From Bacteroidota bacterium (GTDB lineage Bacteria; Bacteroidota; Bacteroidia; B-17B0; Aurantibacillaceae), in assembly GCA_025359355.1 (NCBI GenBank), contig JANYGR010000364.1:1-6220 (forward strand): a DNA stretch of 6,220 bases. The letters are read 5' to 3'. A program made the position numbers and the translations under genes. Below are positions 1-5,889 of this stretch, in pieces. The notes beneath the pieces are model-generated. The model was not told the origin of the DNA, did no database searches, and worked only from the letters and a program-made list of their open reading frames with translations. Within the stretch, counting starts at the first letter, position 1; every line of letters starts with the position of its first letter.

Positions 1-235
1 CCTGTATAACGGATATATTCTTTATACAGGTTACCAAGGCGGTCAACGTTTTGCTACACCAAAAGAAGTAATGGCTAAAAAACCAGAAGATATTTTATCA
101 CATGCTATTCATGGTATGTTGCCAAAAGGTCGTTTAGGAAGAACTTTAAATACCAATATCCGTATTTTCGCAGGTACTGAACATGGTCATGAAGCACAAC
201 AACCTAAAAAAGTAGATTTAAGTAAAATAAAGTAA
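1..235 (+). CDS. rplM: 50S ribosomal protein L13 (3' part)
   Basis: This is the C-terminal part of large-subunit ribosomal protein uL13; the gene begins outside the window. The frame with codons starting at position 2 stays open to TAA at 233-235 and gives about 77 residues. Family landmarks are visible in order: a YxGYxGG segment, the motif HGMLPKGRLGR, then IRIFAGTEHGHEAQQP near the end, matching the conserved end of L13 (MLPKG.LGR ... Y.G..HPH.AQQP). L13 is an early-assembly 23S rRNA-binding protein. The next gene, for S9, starts only 11 bases after the stop; L13-S9 is the usual bacterial pair and they are surely co-transcribed. The short lysine-rich tail (VDLSKIK) is unremarkable. Identification is secure; only the 5' boundary is missing. 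Confidence 0.96.
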   Translation, partial: LYNGYILYTGYQGGQRFATPKEVMAKKPEDILSHAIHGMLPKGRLGRTLNTNIRIFAGTEHGHEAQQPKKVDLSKIK

Positions 236-246
236 TTATAAATTAA

Positions 247-633
247 ATGGAAGTAATTAATACATCTGGCCGCAGAAAAACTTCAGTTGCTCGTGCTTAC
301 GTAACAGCAGGTTCTGGAAACATCGAAGTAAACGGAAGAGATTACAAAGAATATTTCAAAACTCCAACTTTACATTATTATGTAACTCAATCGCTTATGG
401 TTTCTAACCTGCGCGAAGCTTATGATGTGAAAGTAAATGTAGCTGGTGGTGGAATTACAGGTCAGGCACAAGCTATCCGCTTAGCAATTGCTAAAGCGTT
501 AGTTGAAATGAATGCAGAGTTAAAAAAAGATCTTCGTGCAGCAGGTTTAATTACCCGTGATCCACGTATGGTGGAACGTAAGAAATTCGGTCAGAAAAAA
601 GCTCGTGCACGTTTTCAATTCAGCAAACGTTAA
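247..633 (+). CDS. rpsI: 30S ribosomal protein S9
   Basis: Small-subunit protein uS9, 128 residues, a normal length for the family. The N-terminus carries the typical SGRRKTSVARA segment (residues 7-17). The S9 signature GGGITGQAQAIRLAIAKAL lies at residues 67-85. The protein ends in the conserved basic tail KKARARFQFSKR, whose last residues reach toward the P-site tRNA anticodon in bacterial ribosomes. The ATG at 247 gives the expected N-terminus directly before the conserved region; the sequence before it is AT-rich with no Shine-Dalgarno, as is usual in Bacteroidota. It lies 11 bases after rplM and 23 bases before rpsB, so the three probably share one transcript. Confidence 0.98.
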   Translation: MEVINTSGRRKTSVARAYVTAGSGNIEVNGRDYKEYFKTPTLHYYVTQSLMVSNLREAYDVKVNVAGGGITGQAQAIRLAIAKALVEMNAELKKDLRAAGLITRDPRMVERKKFGQKKARARFQFSKR

Positions 634-656
634 TATTTATAATAGATACTAAAAAT

Positions 657-1502
657 ATGTCAAATACAAAATTCAACGATTTATTAGAAGCAGGTGCACA
701 TTTTGGTCACTTAAAAAGAAAATGGAATCCAGCAATGGCTCCTTATATTTATGCCGAGAAAAACGGTATTCATATTATTGACTTAAACAAAACAGTTGCT
801 AAAATTGATGAAGCATCAGCTGCATTGAAACAAATTGCTCGTTCAGGTAAAAAAATATTATTCGTAGCTACAAAAAAACAAGCTAAGGACATCGTAGCAG
901 AAAAAGTAAAAGGTGTTAATATGCCTTATGTTACTGAGCGTTGGCCAGGTGGTATGTTGACTAACTTTGCAACTATCCGTAAGGCAGTTCGTAAAATGGC
1001 TCAAATTGATAAAATGGCTACTGACGGAACATTTGATAATATTTCTAAAAAAGAAAAATTACAAATTTCTCGTGAACGTGCTAAATTAGAAATGAACTTA
1101 GGTTCAGTTGTTGATTTAACTCGTTTACCTTCAGCTTTATTTATTGTTGATATCACTAAAGAACATATCGCAGTTGCAGAAGCAAAACGTTTAAACATTC
1201 CAATTTTTGCAATCGTTGATACGAACTCTAATCCTAACTTTGTGGATTATGCAATTCCGGCTAATGATGATGCTTCAACTTCTGTAGCGTATATCGTTGA
1301 CTTAATGTGTAAATCAATCACTGAAGGTTTAGGTGAGCGTAAAATGGATAAAGAAGCAGGTGTTTTAGAAGAAAAAGAAGGACACAGCTCTAAAGAAGAA
1401 GCAGAGGAATTAGCTGAAGGTGTTAGTGTTAAAGGCGCTAAAGCTGAAGACGAAAATTCTCGTAAACCAACGGCACGTAAAAGAACAACAGCGAAAAAAT
1501 AA
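657..1502 (+). CDS. rpsB: 30S ribosomal protein S2
   Basis: Small-subunit protein uS2, 281 residues. The N-terminal LLEAGAHFGHLKRKWNPAM (residues 9-27) is diagnostic. ERWPGGMLTNF (94-104) and the second S2 signature, starting PSALFIVD at residue 158 and ending LNIP at 182, follow in order. Residues about 105-150 form the charged, probably coiled-coil insertion that contacts the 30S body. After the conserved core (to about residue 228) there is a low-complexity tail of some 50 residues, first acidic (EEKEG, KEEAEELAEG) and then basic (RKPTARKRTTAKK), explaining why it is longer than the roughly 240-residue E. coli protein. Such tails vary among Bacteroidota. The gene closes the rplM-rpsI-rpsB run; a terminator follows 20 bases after the stop. 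Confidence 0.98.
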   Translation: MSNTKFNDLLEAGAHFGHLKRKWNPAMAPYIYAEKNGIHIIDLNKTVAKIDEASAALKQIARSGKKILFVATKKQAKDIVAEKVKGVNMPYVTERWPGGMLTNFATIRKAVRKMAQIDKMATDGTFDNISKKEKLQISRERAKLEMNLGSVVDLTRLPSALFIVDITKEHIAVAEAKRLNIPIFAIVDTNSNPNFVDYAIPANDDASTSVAYIVDLMCKSITEGLGERKMDKEAGVLEEKEGHSSKEEAEELAEGVSVKGAKAEDENSRKPTARKRTTAKK

Positions 1503-1522
1503 TTTTTCACTACTATAATTTT

Positions 1523-1558
1523 AACGGCCGTTCCTCATAAGGGAAGGCCGTTTTTTTT
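1523..1558 (+). terminator. Intrinsic terminator between rpsB and tsf
   Basis: AACGGCC (1523-1529), one bulged G, and TTCC (1531-1534) pair with GGAA (1542-1545) and GGCCGTT (1546-1552) around a 7-base loop. The stem runs directly into eight T's (1551-1558). It is GC-rich for this genome and has the full form of a rho-independent terminator. It ends 37 bases before the tsf start, so it either ends the ribosomal-protein transcript or allows partial readthrough into tsf. Confidence 0.9.
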
Positions 1559-1595
1559 AAACATAAATTAATAACAAAAATTAAAAATAAACACA

Positions 1596-2420
1596 ATGGC
1601 AGTAACAGCACAAGAAGTAAACAAATTACGTCAACAAACCGGAGCAGGTATGATGGATTGCAAAAAAGCATTAGAAGAAAATAATGGTGATTTTGAACAG
1701 GCAATTGATTATTTACGTAAAAAAGGCGCTAAAGTAGCGGCTAATCGTGGAGATAGAGATTCTAAAGAAGGAGTTGTTTTAGCAAAAACAACAACTGATG
1801 GAAAAAGAGGTGTATTAATTTGGATCAACTGCGAAACTGATTTCGTAGCTATCAATGCTGATTTCATCGCTTTTGCTGATTCTATCGCAACTATAGCTTT
1901 AGATAAAAATGCAAAAACTAAAGAAGAAATTTTAACATTACCATATAACAACGATATTACTGTTGGCGATAAATTTATGGAGCAAGTTGGTAAAATTGGA
2001 GAGAAAATTGAAATAGGATTTTATGAAGTAATTACTGCTGAAAAAGTTTCTGCTTATATTCACCCAGGAAACCGTGTGTCTGTAATCGTTGGTTTTAACA
2101 AAGATGTAGCTGATGAAGTAGGACGCAACGTAGCAATGCAAGCAGCAGCTATGGCTCCTGTAGCTTTAGATAAAGAAGGTGTTACTCCAGAAATGTTAGA
2201 AAGAGAATTAGAAATTGCTCGTGAAGTAATTCGTGCAGAAGGTAAACCAGAAGATATGGTTGAGAAAATTGCTCAAGGGAAAATTGCTAAATTCTATAAA
2301 GAATCTACCTTATTAAACCAAGAATTTATTAAAGACAATAAAATGACAGTTGCTCAATACCTACAAAGTGTTGATAAAGGCTTAACGGCAACGGCATTTA
2401 AGCGTTACGCATTATCTTAG
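1596..2420 (+). CDS. tsf: Elongation factor Ts
   Basis: Nucleotide exchange factor that releases GDP from EF-Tu; cytoplasmic; 274 residues, within the family range. The N-terminal UBA-like domain (about 1-50) contains the EF-Ts signature LRQQTGAGMMDCKKAL at residues 11-26. The exchange motif ETDFV, which contacts the nucleotide-binding side of EF-Tu, is at 80-84. The core subdomain continues with HPGNRVSVIVGF, and the C-terminal module has LLNQEFIKDNKMTVAQYL. The ATG at 1596 places MAVTAQEV at the expected distance before the signature. rpsB-tsf is the common order, but here the two are separated by a strong terminator, and I see no TAnnTTTG promoter in the 37 bases between it and the ATG. 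A second terminator follows immediately. Confidence 0.98.
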   Translation: MAVTAQEVNKLRQQTGAGMMDCKKALEENNGDFEQAIDYLRKKGAKVAANRGDRDSKEGVVLAKTTTDGKRGVLIWINCETDFVAINADFIAFADSIATIALDKNAKTKEEILTLPYNNDITVGDKFMEQVGKIGEKIEIGFYEVITAEKVSAYIHPGNRVSVIVGFNKDVADEVGRNVAMQAAAMAPVALDKEGVTPEMLERELEIAREVIRAEGKPEDMVEKIAQGKIAKFYKESTLLNQEFIKDNKMTVAQYLQSVDKGLTATAFKRYALS

Positions 2421-2427
2421 TTTTATT

Positions 2428-2456
2428 AAAATCCCGATTTATTCGGGATTTTTTTT
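2428..2456 (+). terminator. Intrinsic terminator after tsf
   Basis: A perfect 10-bp stem, AAAATCCCGA (2428-2437) with TCGGGATTTT (2443-2452), closes a TTTAT loop; the T tract is 2449-2456. It starts 7 bases after the tsf stop and separates tsf from the following lipoprotein gene. Confidence 0.92.
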
Positions 2457-2519
2457 GTTCTTTTTTTAAGAAACTTCACTAAATTTAATTTGTTGGTGAT
2501 AATATCAACAAATGCTAAT

Positions 2520-3047
2520 ATGATTAAAAAATCAAAAAAATATTTAATAATAGGATTTGTAAGTTTTATTCTAATTTGGGGATGCGAAGAGTTTTTTAGA
2601 CGAGTAATTGGTGGTTTTGCAGGCAGTTTCCCTTATGCTGAATCGTGGACAATTCACGCTCCTGAAAGTGAAGTATTGGAAGTAATTAATGAAATGAAAC
2701 AGGAAAATCATTCTTTACAACCGCCAAATGACACTAATGTTATAGCTAAAAGAGATACAAGCCTGAAAGAATATGCAGATAGATGGCTATACATATATTT
2801 TTATTATGAAGACACCAAAGAAATTCTTTACACAACAATATCTCCTATAAGTCCTAATTTTACCAGTTTTGCTTTATATTGTATAAAAAATACAGAAGGA
2901 ATACATACAATCAAGCTAATAAATAAAGACTATTGGTTTATTGAAAATAGGTTACAAATATCGAAATTTAAAAAACGAATCATAGATGAAATTACACAAA
3001 AAATAGAAACAAGAAAAAAAACGAATAAATATTTTTATAAAAAATAA
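2520..3047 (+). CDS. Predicted lipoprotein of unknown function
   Basis: I do not recognise this family. Taking the ATG at 2520 gives 175 residues and a well-formed lipoprotein signal peptide: a lysine-rich start (MIKKSKKY), a hydrophobic core (residues 9-20), and a lipobox-like IWGC with Cys at 22, followed by EE. The frame is also open upstream to a TTG at 2490, but that would put ten uncharged residues ahead of the signal peptide, so the ATG is preferred. The mature part has a GGFAGSFPYAESW segment, an acidic PESEVLEVINEMK helix, an aromatic run (WLYIYFYYED) that looks like a beta strand, and a lysine-rich helical C-terminus ending FYKK. It probably sits in an outer or inner membrane leaflet. 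It interrupts the usual tsf-pyrH order, has a terminator upstream, and shows no clear promoter. Coding is supported by an intact frame and the signal peptide; its role is unknown. Confidence 0.82.
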   Translation: MIKKSKKYLIIGFVSFILIWGCEEFFRRVIGGFAGSFPYAESWTIHAPESEVLEVINEMKQENHSLQPPNDTNVIAKRDTSLKEYADRWLYIYFYYEDTKEILYTTISPISPNFTSFALYCIKNTEGIHTIKLINKDYWFIENRLQISKFKKRIIDEITQKIETRKKTNKYFYKK

Positions 3048-3165
3048 AATGTATATCTATTGATGTTAAATCAATAAAAATTAAAAGTAAAGCATAAATA
3101 AAAATTAGGTAAAAAAAATGTCTCACTTAATTCAATAAATATTAAAATCTCAATACAAAAACGCT

Positions 3166-3873
3166 ATGAAATATAAACGTATACTTTTAAAATTATCAGG
3201 CGAAGCCCTTATGGGAAATAAAGGTTTTGGAATCGATCAAGAAAGATTGATGGAATACGCTGCCGAAATTAAATCGGCTTACGATGCAGGTTGCCAAGTT
3301 GCTATTGTTATTGGGGGTGGTAATATCTTTAGAGGTATACAAGCTGAAAAAGGCGGAATGGATCGCGTACATGGCGACTATATGGGCATGTTAGCGACGG
3401 TGATTAATTCTATGGCAATACAATCGGCCTTAGAAGGATTGGGTGTACAAACACGCTTACAAAGCGCAATTAAGATGGAGCAAATTTGTGAACCATTTAT
3501 TCGACGTAAAGCAGTTCGCCATTTAGAAAAAGGACGTGTGGTTATTTTTGGTGCAGGTACTGGAAACCCTTATTTTACAACAGATACAGCGGCAACTCTA
3601 CGTGCTATCGAAATTGAAGCAAATGTTATTTTAAAAGGTACACGTGTAGATGGCATATATACAGCTGATCCAGAGAAAGATCCTTCTGCAACTAAGTATG
3701 ATACTGTGAAGTTTGAAGAGGTTTATAATAAAGGGCTTGAAGTAATGGATATGACTGCCTTTACGCTTTGTAAAGAAAATAATTTACCTCTGATTGTGTT
3801 TGACATGAACAAGAAAGGGAATTTACAAAATTTATTGATGGGTGAAAAAGTAGGGACCTTAGTTGTGGCGTAA
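3166..3873 (+). CDS. pyrH: Uridylate (UMP) kinase
   Basis: Bacterial hexameric UMP kinase of the amino-acid-kinase fold, converting UMP and ATP to UDP and ADP in pyrimidine nucleotide synthesis; cytoplasmic. It has 235 residues, the usual length. Visible motifs in order: KLSGEAL (9-15) in the ATP site, GGGNIFRG (50-57), the acceptor-site segment GDYMGMLAT (70-78), FGAGTGNPYFTTDTAA (128-143), and KGTRVDGIYTADP (156-168). All key residues appear intact. The ATG at 3166 puts MKYKRILLKLSGEAL in the standard position. The 118 bases upstream are very AT-rich without a recognisable Shine-Dalgarno or TAnnTTTG box, so the promoter is not located. The frr gene that normally follows pyrH is absent here; the next genes are on the opposite strand. 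Confidence 0.98.
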   Translation: MKYKRILLKLSGEALMGNKGFGIDQERLMEYAAEIKSAYDAGCQVAIVIGGGNIFRGIQAEKGGMDRVHGDYMGMLATVINSMAIQSALEGLGVQTRLQSAIKMEQICEPFIRRKAVRHLEKGRVVIFGAGTGNPYFTTDTAATLRAIEIEANVILKGTRVDGIYTADPEKDPSATKYDTVKFEEVYNKGLEVMDMTAFTLCKENNLPLIVFDMNKKGNLQNLLMGEKVGTLVVA

Positions 3874-3917
3874 TGTTTCTAATCAATTAATATAATCGAT
3901 TTTATTTTCATAGGGAT

Positions 3918-3962
3918 TAAATTAAAAAGCCTTAACAAGAACTGTTAAGGCTTTTTAATTTA
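3918..3962. terminator. Bidirectional terminator between pyrH and efp
   Basis: A perfect 20-bp inverted repeat (3918-3937 with 3943-3962) encloses a 5-base AGAAC loop. The core is AAAAAGCCTTAACA / TGTTAAGGCTTTTT, so on either strand the GC-containing stem ends in a U-rich tract. It lies 45 bases after the pyrH stop and 15 bases after the efp stop on the other strand, exactly where convergent transcripts meet. Confidence 0.93.
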
Positions 3963-3977
3963 TTTTTAGTAAAAAAA

Positions 3978-4526
3978 TTATTTTACTCGCTCCATATATT
4001 CACCTGTTTCTGTATTGATTCTGATTTTTTCTCCTTGTTCAATAAATAAAGGAACTAATATTTTAGAACCATTACCAATCTCAGCTGTTTTTAATGATTT
4101 ACCCGCACCTGTTTCTGTGTAAGTAACTAAAACTTCTACGTGCTTAGGTAGTTCAGCATTAATAGGTTCATTGTTATCATCAAAAAATACTTTCACAATC
4201 ATTTCTTCTTGCAAAAAACGAATTGCTTCACCAAATAAATATTTGGGGATTGCTTGTTGTTCATAAGACTCTTGATTCATACAAATTAAAGAATCGCCTT
4301 CTTCAAATAAATATTGTAATTCATGTAATTCAACTCGAACAAATTCAATTTTTTCTCCTGAACGAAAACGAATTTCACTTTGTTTACCAGTTTTTACATT
4401 TCTACTTTTTACAGAGTAAATTGCATTTCCTTTTCCTGGCGTAATATGATCGTAATCAACAATCATTACTAATTCGTTATTATATCTTATGAATGCGCCT
4501 TTTGAAATATCTGATGTTGTAGCCAT
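3978..4526 (-). CDS. efp: Elongation factor P
   Basis: EF-P binds between the ribosomal P and E sites and stimulates peptide bond formation at polyproline stretches. This protein has 182 residues, slightly short (E. coli 188). Domain I carries the tip motif TPGKGNA (29-35), with Lys32 at the position that is modified in many bacteria. Domain II holds EIRFRSGEKIE (51-61) and LQYLFEEGD (70-78). The family signature beginning KTAEIGNG and continuing to VPLFIEQG lies at 146-165, and the C-terminus TGEYMERVK is typical. The notable oddity is the segment before that signature (about 137-146, TETGAGKSLK): it is about five residues shorter than in E. coli and lacks the conserved GDT motif of the domain III loop. 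Start is the ATG at 4526, 38 bases after era, so the two are probably one operon. A bidirectional terminator follows. Confidence 0.96.
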   Translation of the reverse strand: MATTSDISKGAFIRYNNELVMIVDYDHITPGKGNAIYSVKSRNVKTGKQSEIRFRSGEKIEFVRVELHELQYLFEEGDSLICMNQESYEQQAIPKYLFGEAIRFLQEEMIVKVFFDDNNEPINAELPKHVEVLVTYTETGAGKSLKTAEIGNGSKILVPLFIEQGEKIRINTETGEYMERVK

Positions 4527-4564
4527 GTGTTAATGTTATTTATAAAAAGTTATTAAAGTAAGTA

Positions 4565-5497
4565 TTAGTATCCAAAGTGTTTTAAATTCATATCATTGTT
4601 ACGCCAGTCTTTAGCAACTTTAATAAATATTTCTAAAAATATTTTTTTGCCAAAAAAGGTTTCTGCTTCCAAACGGGCTCTGGTAGCCATTTTTTTAAGA
4701 GCTTCGCCTTTGTGTCCTATAATAATTCCTTTTTGACTTTCGCGTTCTACTAAAATATCTGCTTGAATTTTAATAATCGTTTCTTCGTCTTTAAATGAAT
4801 TTACGATTACTTCCACGCTATAAGGAATTTCTTTTTTGTATTGTAATAATATTTTTTCGCGAATAATTTCTGAAACGAAAAATTTCTCTGGTTTATCTGT
4901 CAACGTATCTTTATCATAAAATGCTTCGCCAAATGGCAGTAATTCAGTGATGCGGTACATCACCGTTTCTAAATTAAATTTCTTAAGCGCGGAGATTGGA
5001 ATAATTTCGGCGTTTGGTAATTTTTCTTTCCACTCGGCTAATTTTGTATCAAGTACTTCTTGAGTGGCTAAATCTATTTTATTTAATAATAATAAAATTG
5101 GAGTAGTTGTATTTTTTAATTTTTCAAGATAAGATTCTTCAAGTTGAATATCTTCATAGATATCTACAATCAATAAAAACACATCTGCATCGCTAAACGC
5201 CGAAATCACAAATTGCATCATTTTTTCTTGCAACTTATAATTGGGTTTTAAAATACCAGGCGTATCAGAAAATACCATTTGATAGTTTTCTCCGCTTACA
5301 ATGCCCATAATACGATGGCGGGTTGTTTGCGCTTTAGAGGTAATAATACTTAAGCGCTCGCCCACTAATACGTTTAGAAGGGTTGATTTGCCCACATTAG
5401 GGCAACCAATAATGCTTACAAAGCCTGATTTATGAGTAGAAAGTGAAATAGTTGTAGTTTTTATTTGTTTACAAAGAAAAGAATTATATCTTTGCAC
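4565..5497 (-). CDS. era: GTPase Era
   Basis: Ras-like GTPase with a C-terminal KH domain that binds the 3' end of 16S rRNA and acts in 30S maturation. In the 310-residue reading, motifs are G1 GCPNVGKS (31-38), the switch I region TTRHR (58-62), G3 DTPG (78-81), G4 NKID (139-142), G5 SAL (169-171), and the KH GHKG (261-264) near the C-terminus; it ends LKHFGY as Bacteroidota Era proteins do. The Cys in GCPNVGKS replaces the more usual Asn or Arg. The start is uncertain: the only ATG/GTG/TTG upstream of the P-loop in frame is GTG at 5497, which adds about 20 residues before THKSGF, where family members usually begin with Met. That GTG abuts the -7 box of the divergent tRNA promoter. The next gene in the same direction is efp. 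Confidence 0.95.
   Translation of the reverse strand: MQRYNSFLCKQIKTTTISLSTHKSGFVSIIGCPNVGKSTLLNVLVGERLSIITSKAQTTRHRIMGIVSGENYQMVFSDTPGILKPNYKLQEKMMQFVISAFSDADVFLLIVDIYEDIQLEESYLEKLKNTTTPILLLLNKIDLATQEVLDTKLAEWKEKLPNAEIIPISALKKFNLETVMYRITELLPFGEAFYDKDTLTDKPEKFFVSEIIREKILLQYKKEIPYSVEVIVNSFKDEETIIKIQADILVERESQKGIIIGHKGEALKKMATRARLEAETFFGKKIFLEIFIKVAKDWRNNDMNLKHFGY
5465..5494 (+). promoter_or_regulatory. Bacteroidota -33/-7 promoter for tRNA-fMet
   Basis: TTG at 5465-5467 and TATCTTTG at 5487-5494 are separated by 19 bases, matching the TTG-N19-TAnnTTTG consensus of the Bacteroidota housekeeping sigma factor. Transcription would start near 5498-5503 and give a leader of about 65 bases before the tRNA. 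It is the only clear promoter I found in the window, and it overlaps the first codons of era as read from GTG. Confidence 0.75.
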
Positions 5498-5502
5498 CGC
5501 AA
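5472..5502 (-). promoter_or_regulatory. Candidate era promoter overlapping the tRNA promoter
   Basis: On the minus strand, TTG (5502-5500) and TTTCTTTG (5479-5472) lie 20 bases apart. This fits TTG-N19/20-TAnnTTTG with one mismatch (T for A in the -7 box). Transcription would start near 5463-5468, downstream of the GTG at 5497. AT-rich DNA yields such matches by chance, so this is tentative. Confidence 0.3.
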
Positions 5503-5539
5503 TAAAAAAGCGTTCTTTTTAAAATTAAAATTTTTACCC

Positions 5540-5557
5540 TAAATGCTTCGGCATTTA
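5540..5557 (+). other. UUCG-capped hairpin in the tRNA leader
   Basis: TAAATGC (5540-5546) and GCATTTA (5551-5557) form a perfect 7-bp stem closed by a C(TTCG)G tetraloop, one of the most stable RNA loops. It ends 8 bases before the first base of the tRNA, so it lies in the 5' leader removed by RNase P. It has no following T tract on either strand and is not a terminator. A role in precursor folding or processing is inference. Confidence 0.6.
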
Positions 5558-5565
5558 ACACATAT

Positions 5566-5640
<75 letters not shown>

Positions 5641-5644
5641 ACGG

Positions 5645-5679
5645 AAAAGCCTTACAGAGATGTGAGGCTTTTTCTTTTT
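5645..5679 (+). terminator. Intrinsic terminator after tRNA-fMet
   Basis: AAAAGCCTTACA (5645-5656) pairs with TGTGAGGCTTTT (5661-5672) over 12 positions (one T-G pair) around a GAGA loop, followed by T-rich sequence to 5679. It starts 4 bases after the CCA, defining a short monocistronic tRNA transcript. The AAAAGCCTTA arm resembles the terminator after pyrH. Confidence 0.88.
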
Positions 5680-5889
5680 ACTTCTTTTTATAGTTCCTTT
5701 ATGCTTCATTCATAAAGTTTAATGGAGAGGAAGCTTAGGAGGTATGTATGGATTTATTAATTCTGATAGTTTTAGAAGTAGTTCAATAACTTTTTTTCGA
5801 AATCTTCGTGAGTTCTCATAGGATTAAAGTAATTTTATGACCGAATAAAAAAAGATTTGGGTTGCATTAGATGTGAAACGAAATAAAAG
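5680..5889. other. Gap without a clear gene between tRNA and secreted-protein gene
   Basis: I see no supported gene here. Two very short plus-strand frames follow an AGGAGG at 5738-5743: one from ATG 5744 (25 codons) and one from ATG 5748 (13 codons). On the minus strand, 5719-5823 is open for 34 codons without a start codon and reads as a basic-amphipathic segment with a proline-rich end (NPYIPPKLPLH), possibly a worn gene remnant. No TAnnTTTG promoter for the gene at 5890 is evident, and I found no copy of the tRNA 3' end that would mark an attachment site. Confidence 0.4.

Noticed and set aside
1001..2141. Several minus-strand open frames of 63-87 codons over rpsB and tsf
   Set aside because: They lie entirely opposite well-identified genes, show no family features, and are expected shadows of strong codon bias.
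2480..2487. TAAATTTA as a -7 box for the lipoprotein gene
   Set aside because: The last base differs from TAnnTTTG and the nearest upstream TTG is 22 bases away; expected by chance in such AT-rich DNA.
2490..2519. TTG start at 2490 for the lipoprotein gene
   Set aside because: It adds ten residues in front of a lysine-rich signal peptide start; the ATG at 2520 gives a standard lipoprotein N-terminus.
3058..3076. 7-bp inverted repeat TATTGAT-GTTAA-ATCAATA after the lipoprotein gene
   Set aside because: AT-only apart from one G-C pair, followed by A's rather than T's on the plus strand and no T tract on the minus strand, so it is not a convincing terminator or operator.
3118..3138. Six-codon frame ATG-TCT-CAC-TTA-ATT-CAA-TAA upstream of pyrH
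   Set aside because: Too short and without any ribosome binding or attenuator structure to support a leader peptide.
4223..4444. 73-codon plus-strand open frame inside efp
   Set aside because: Antisense to efp with a low-complexity composition; no sign that it is coding.
5868..5875. TAGATGTG as a -7 box for the TIMP-like gene
   Set aside because: One mismatch in the TTTG part and no TTG at the right distance upstream.
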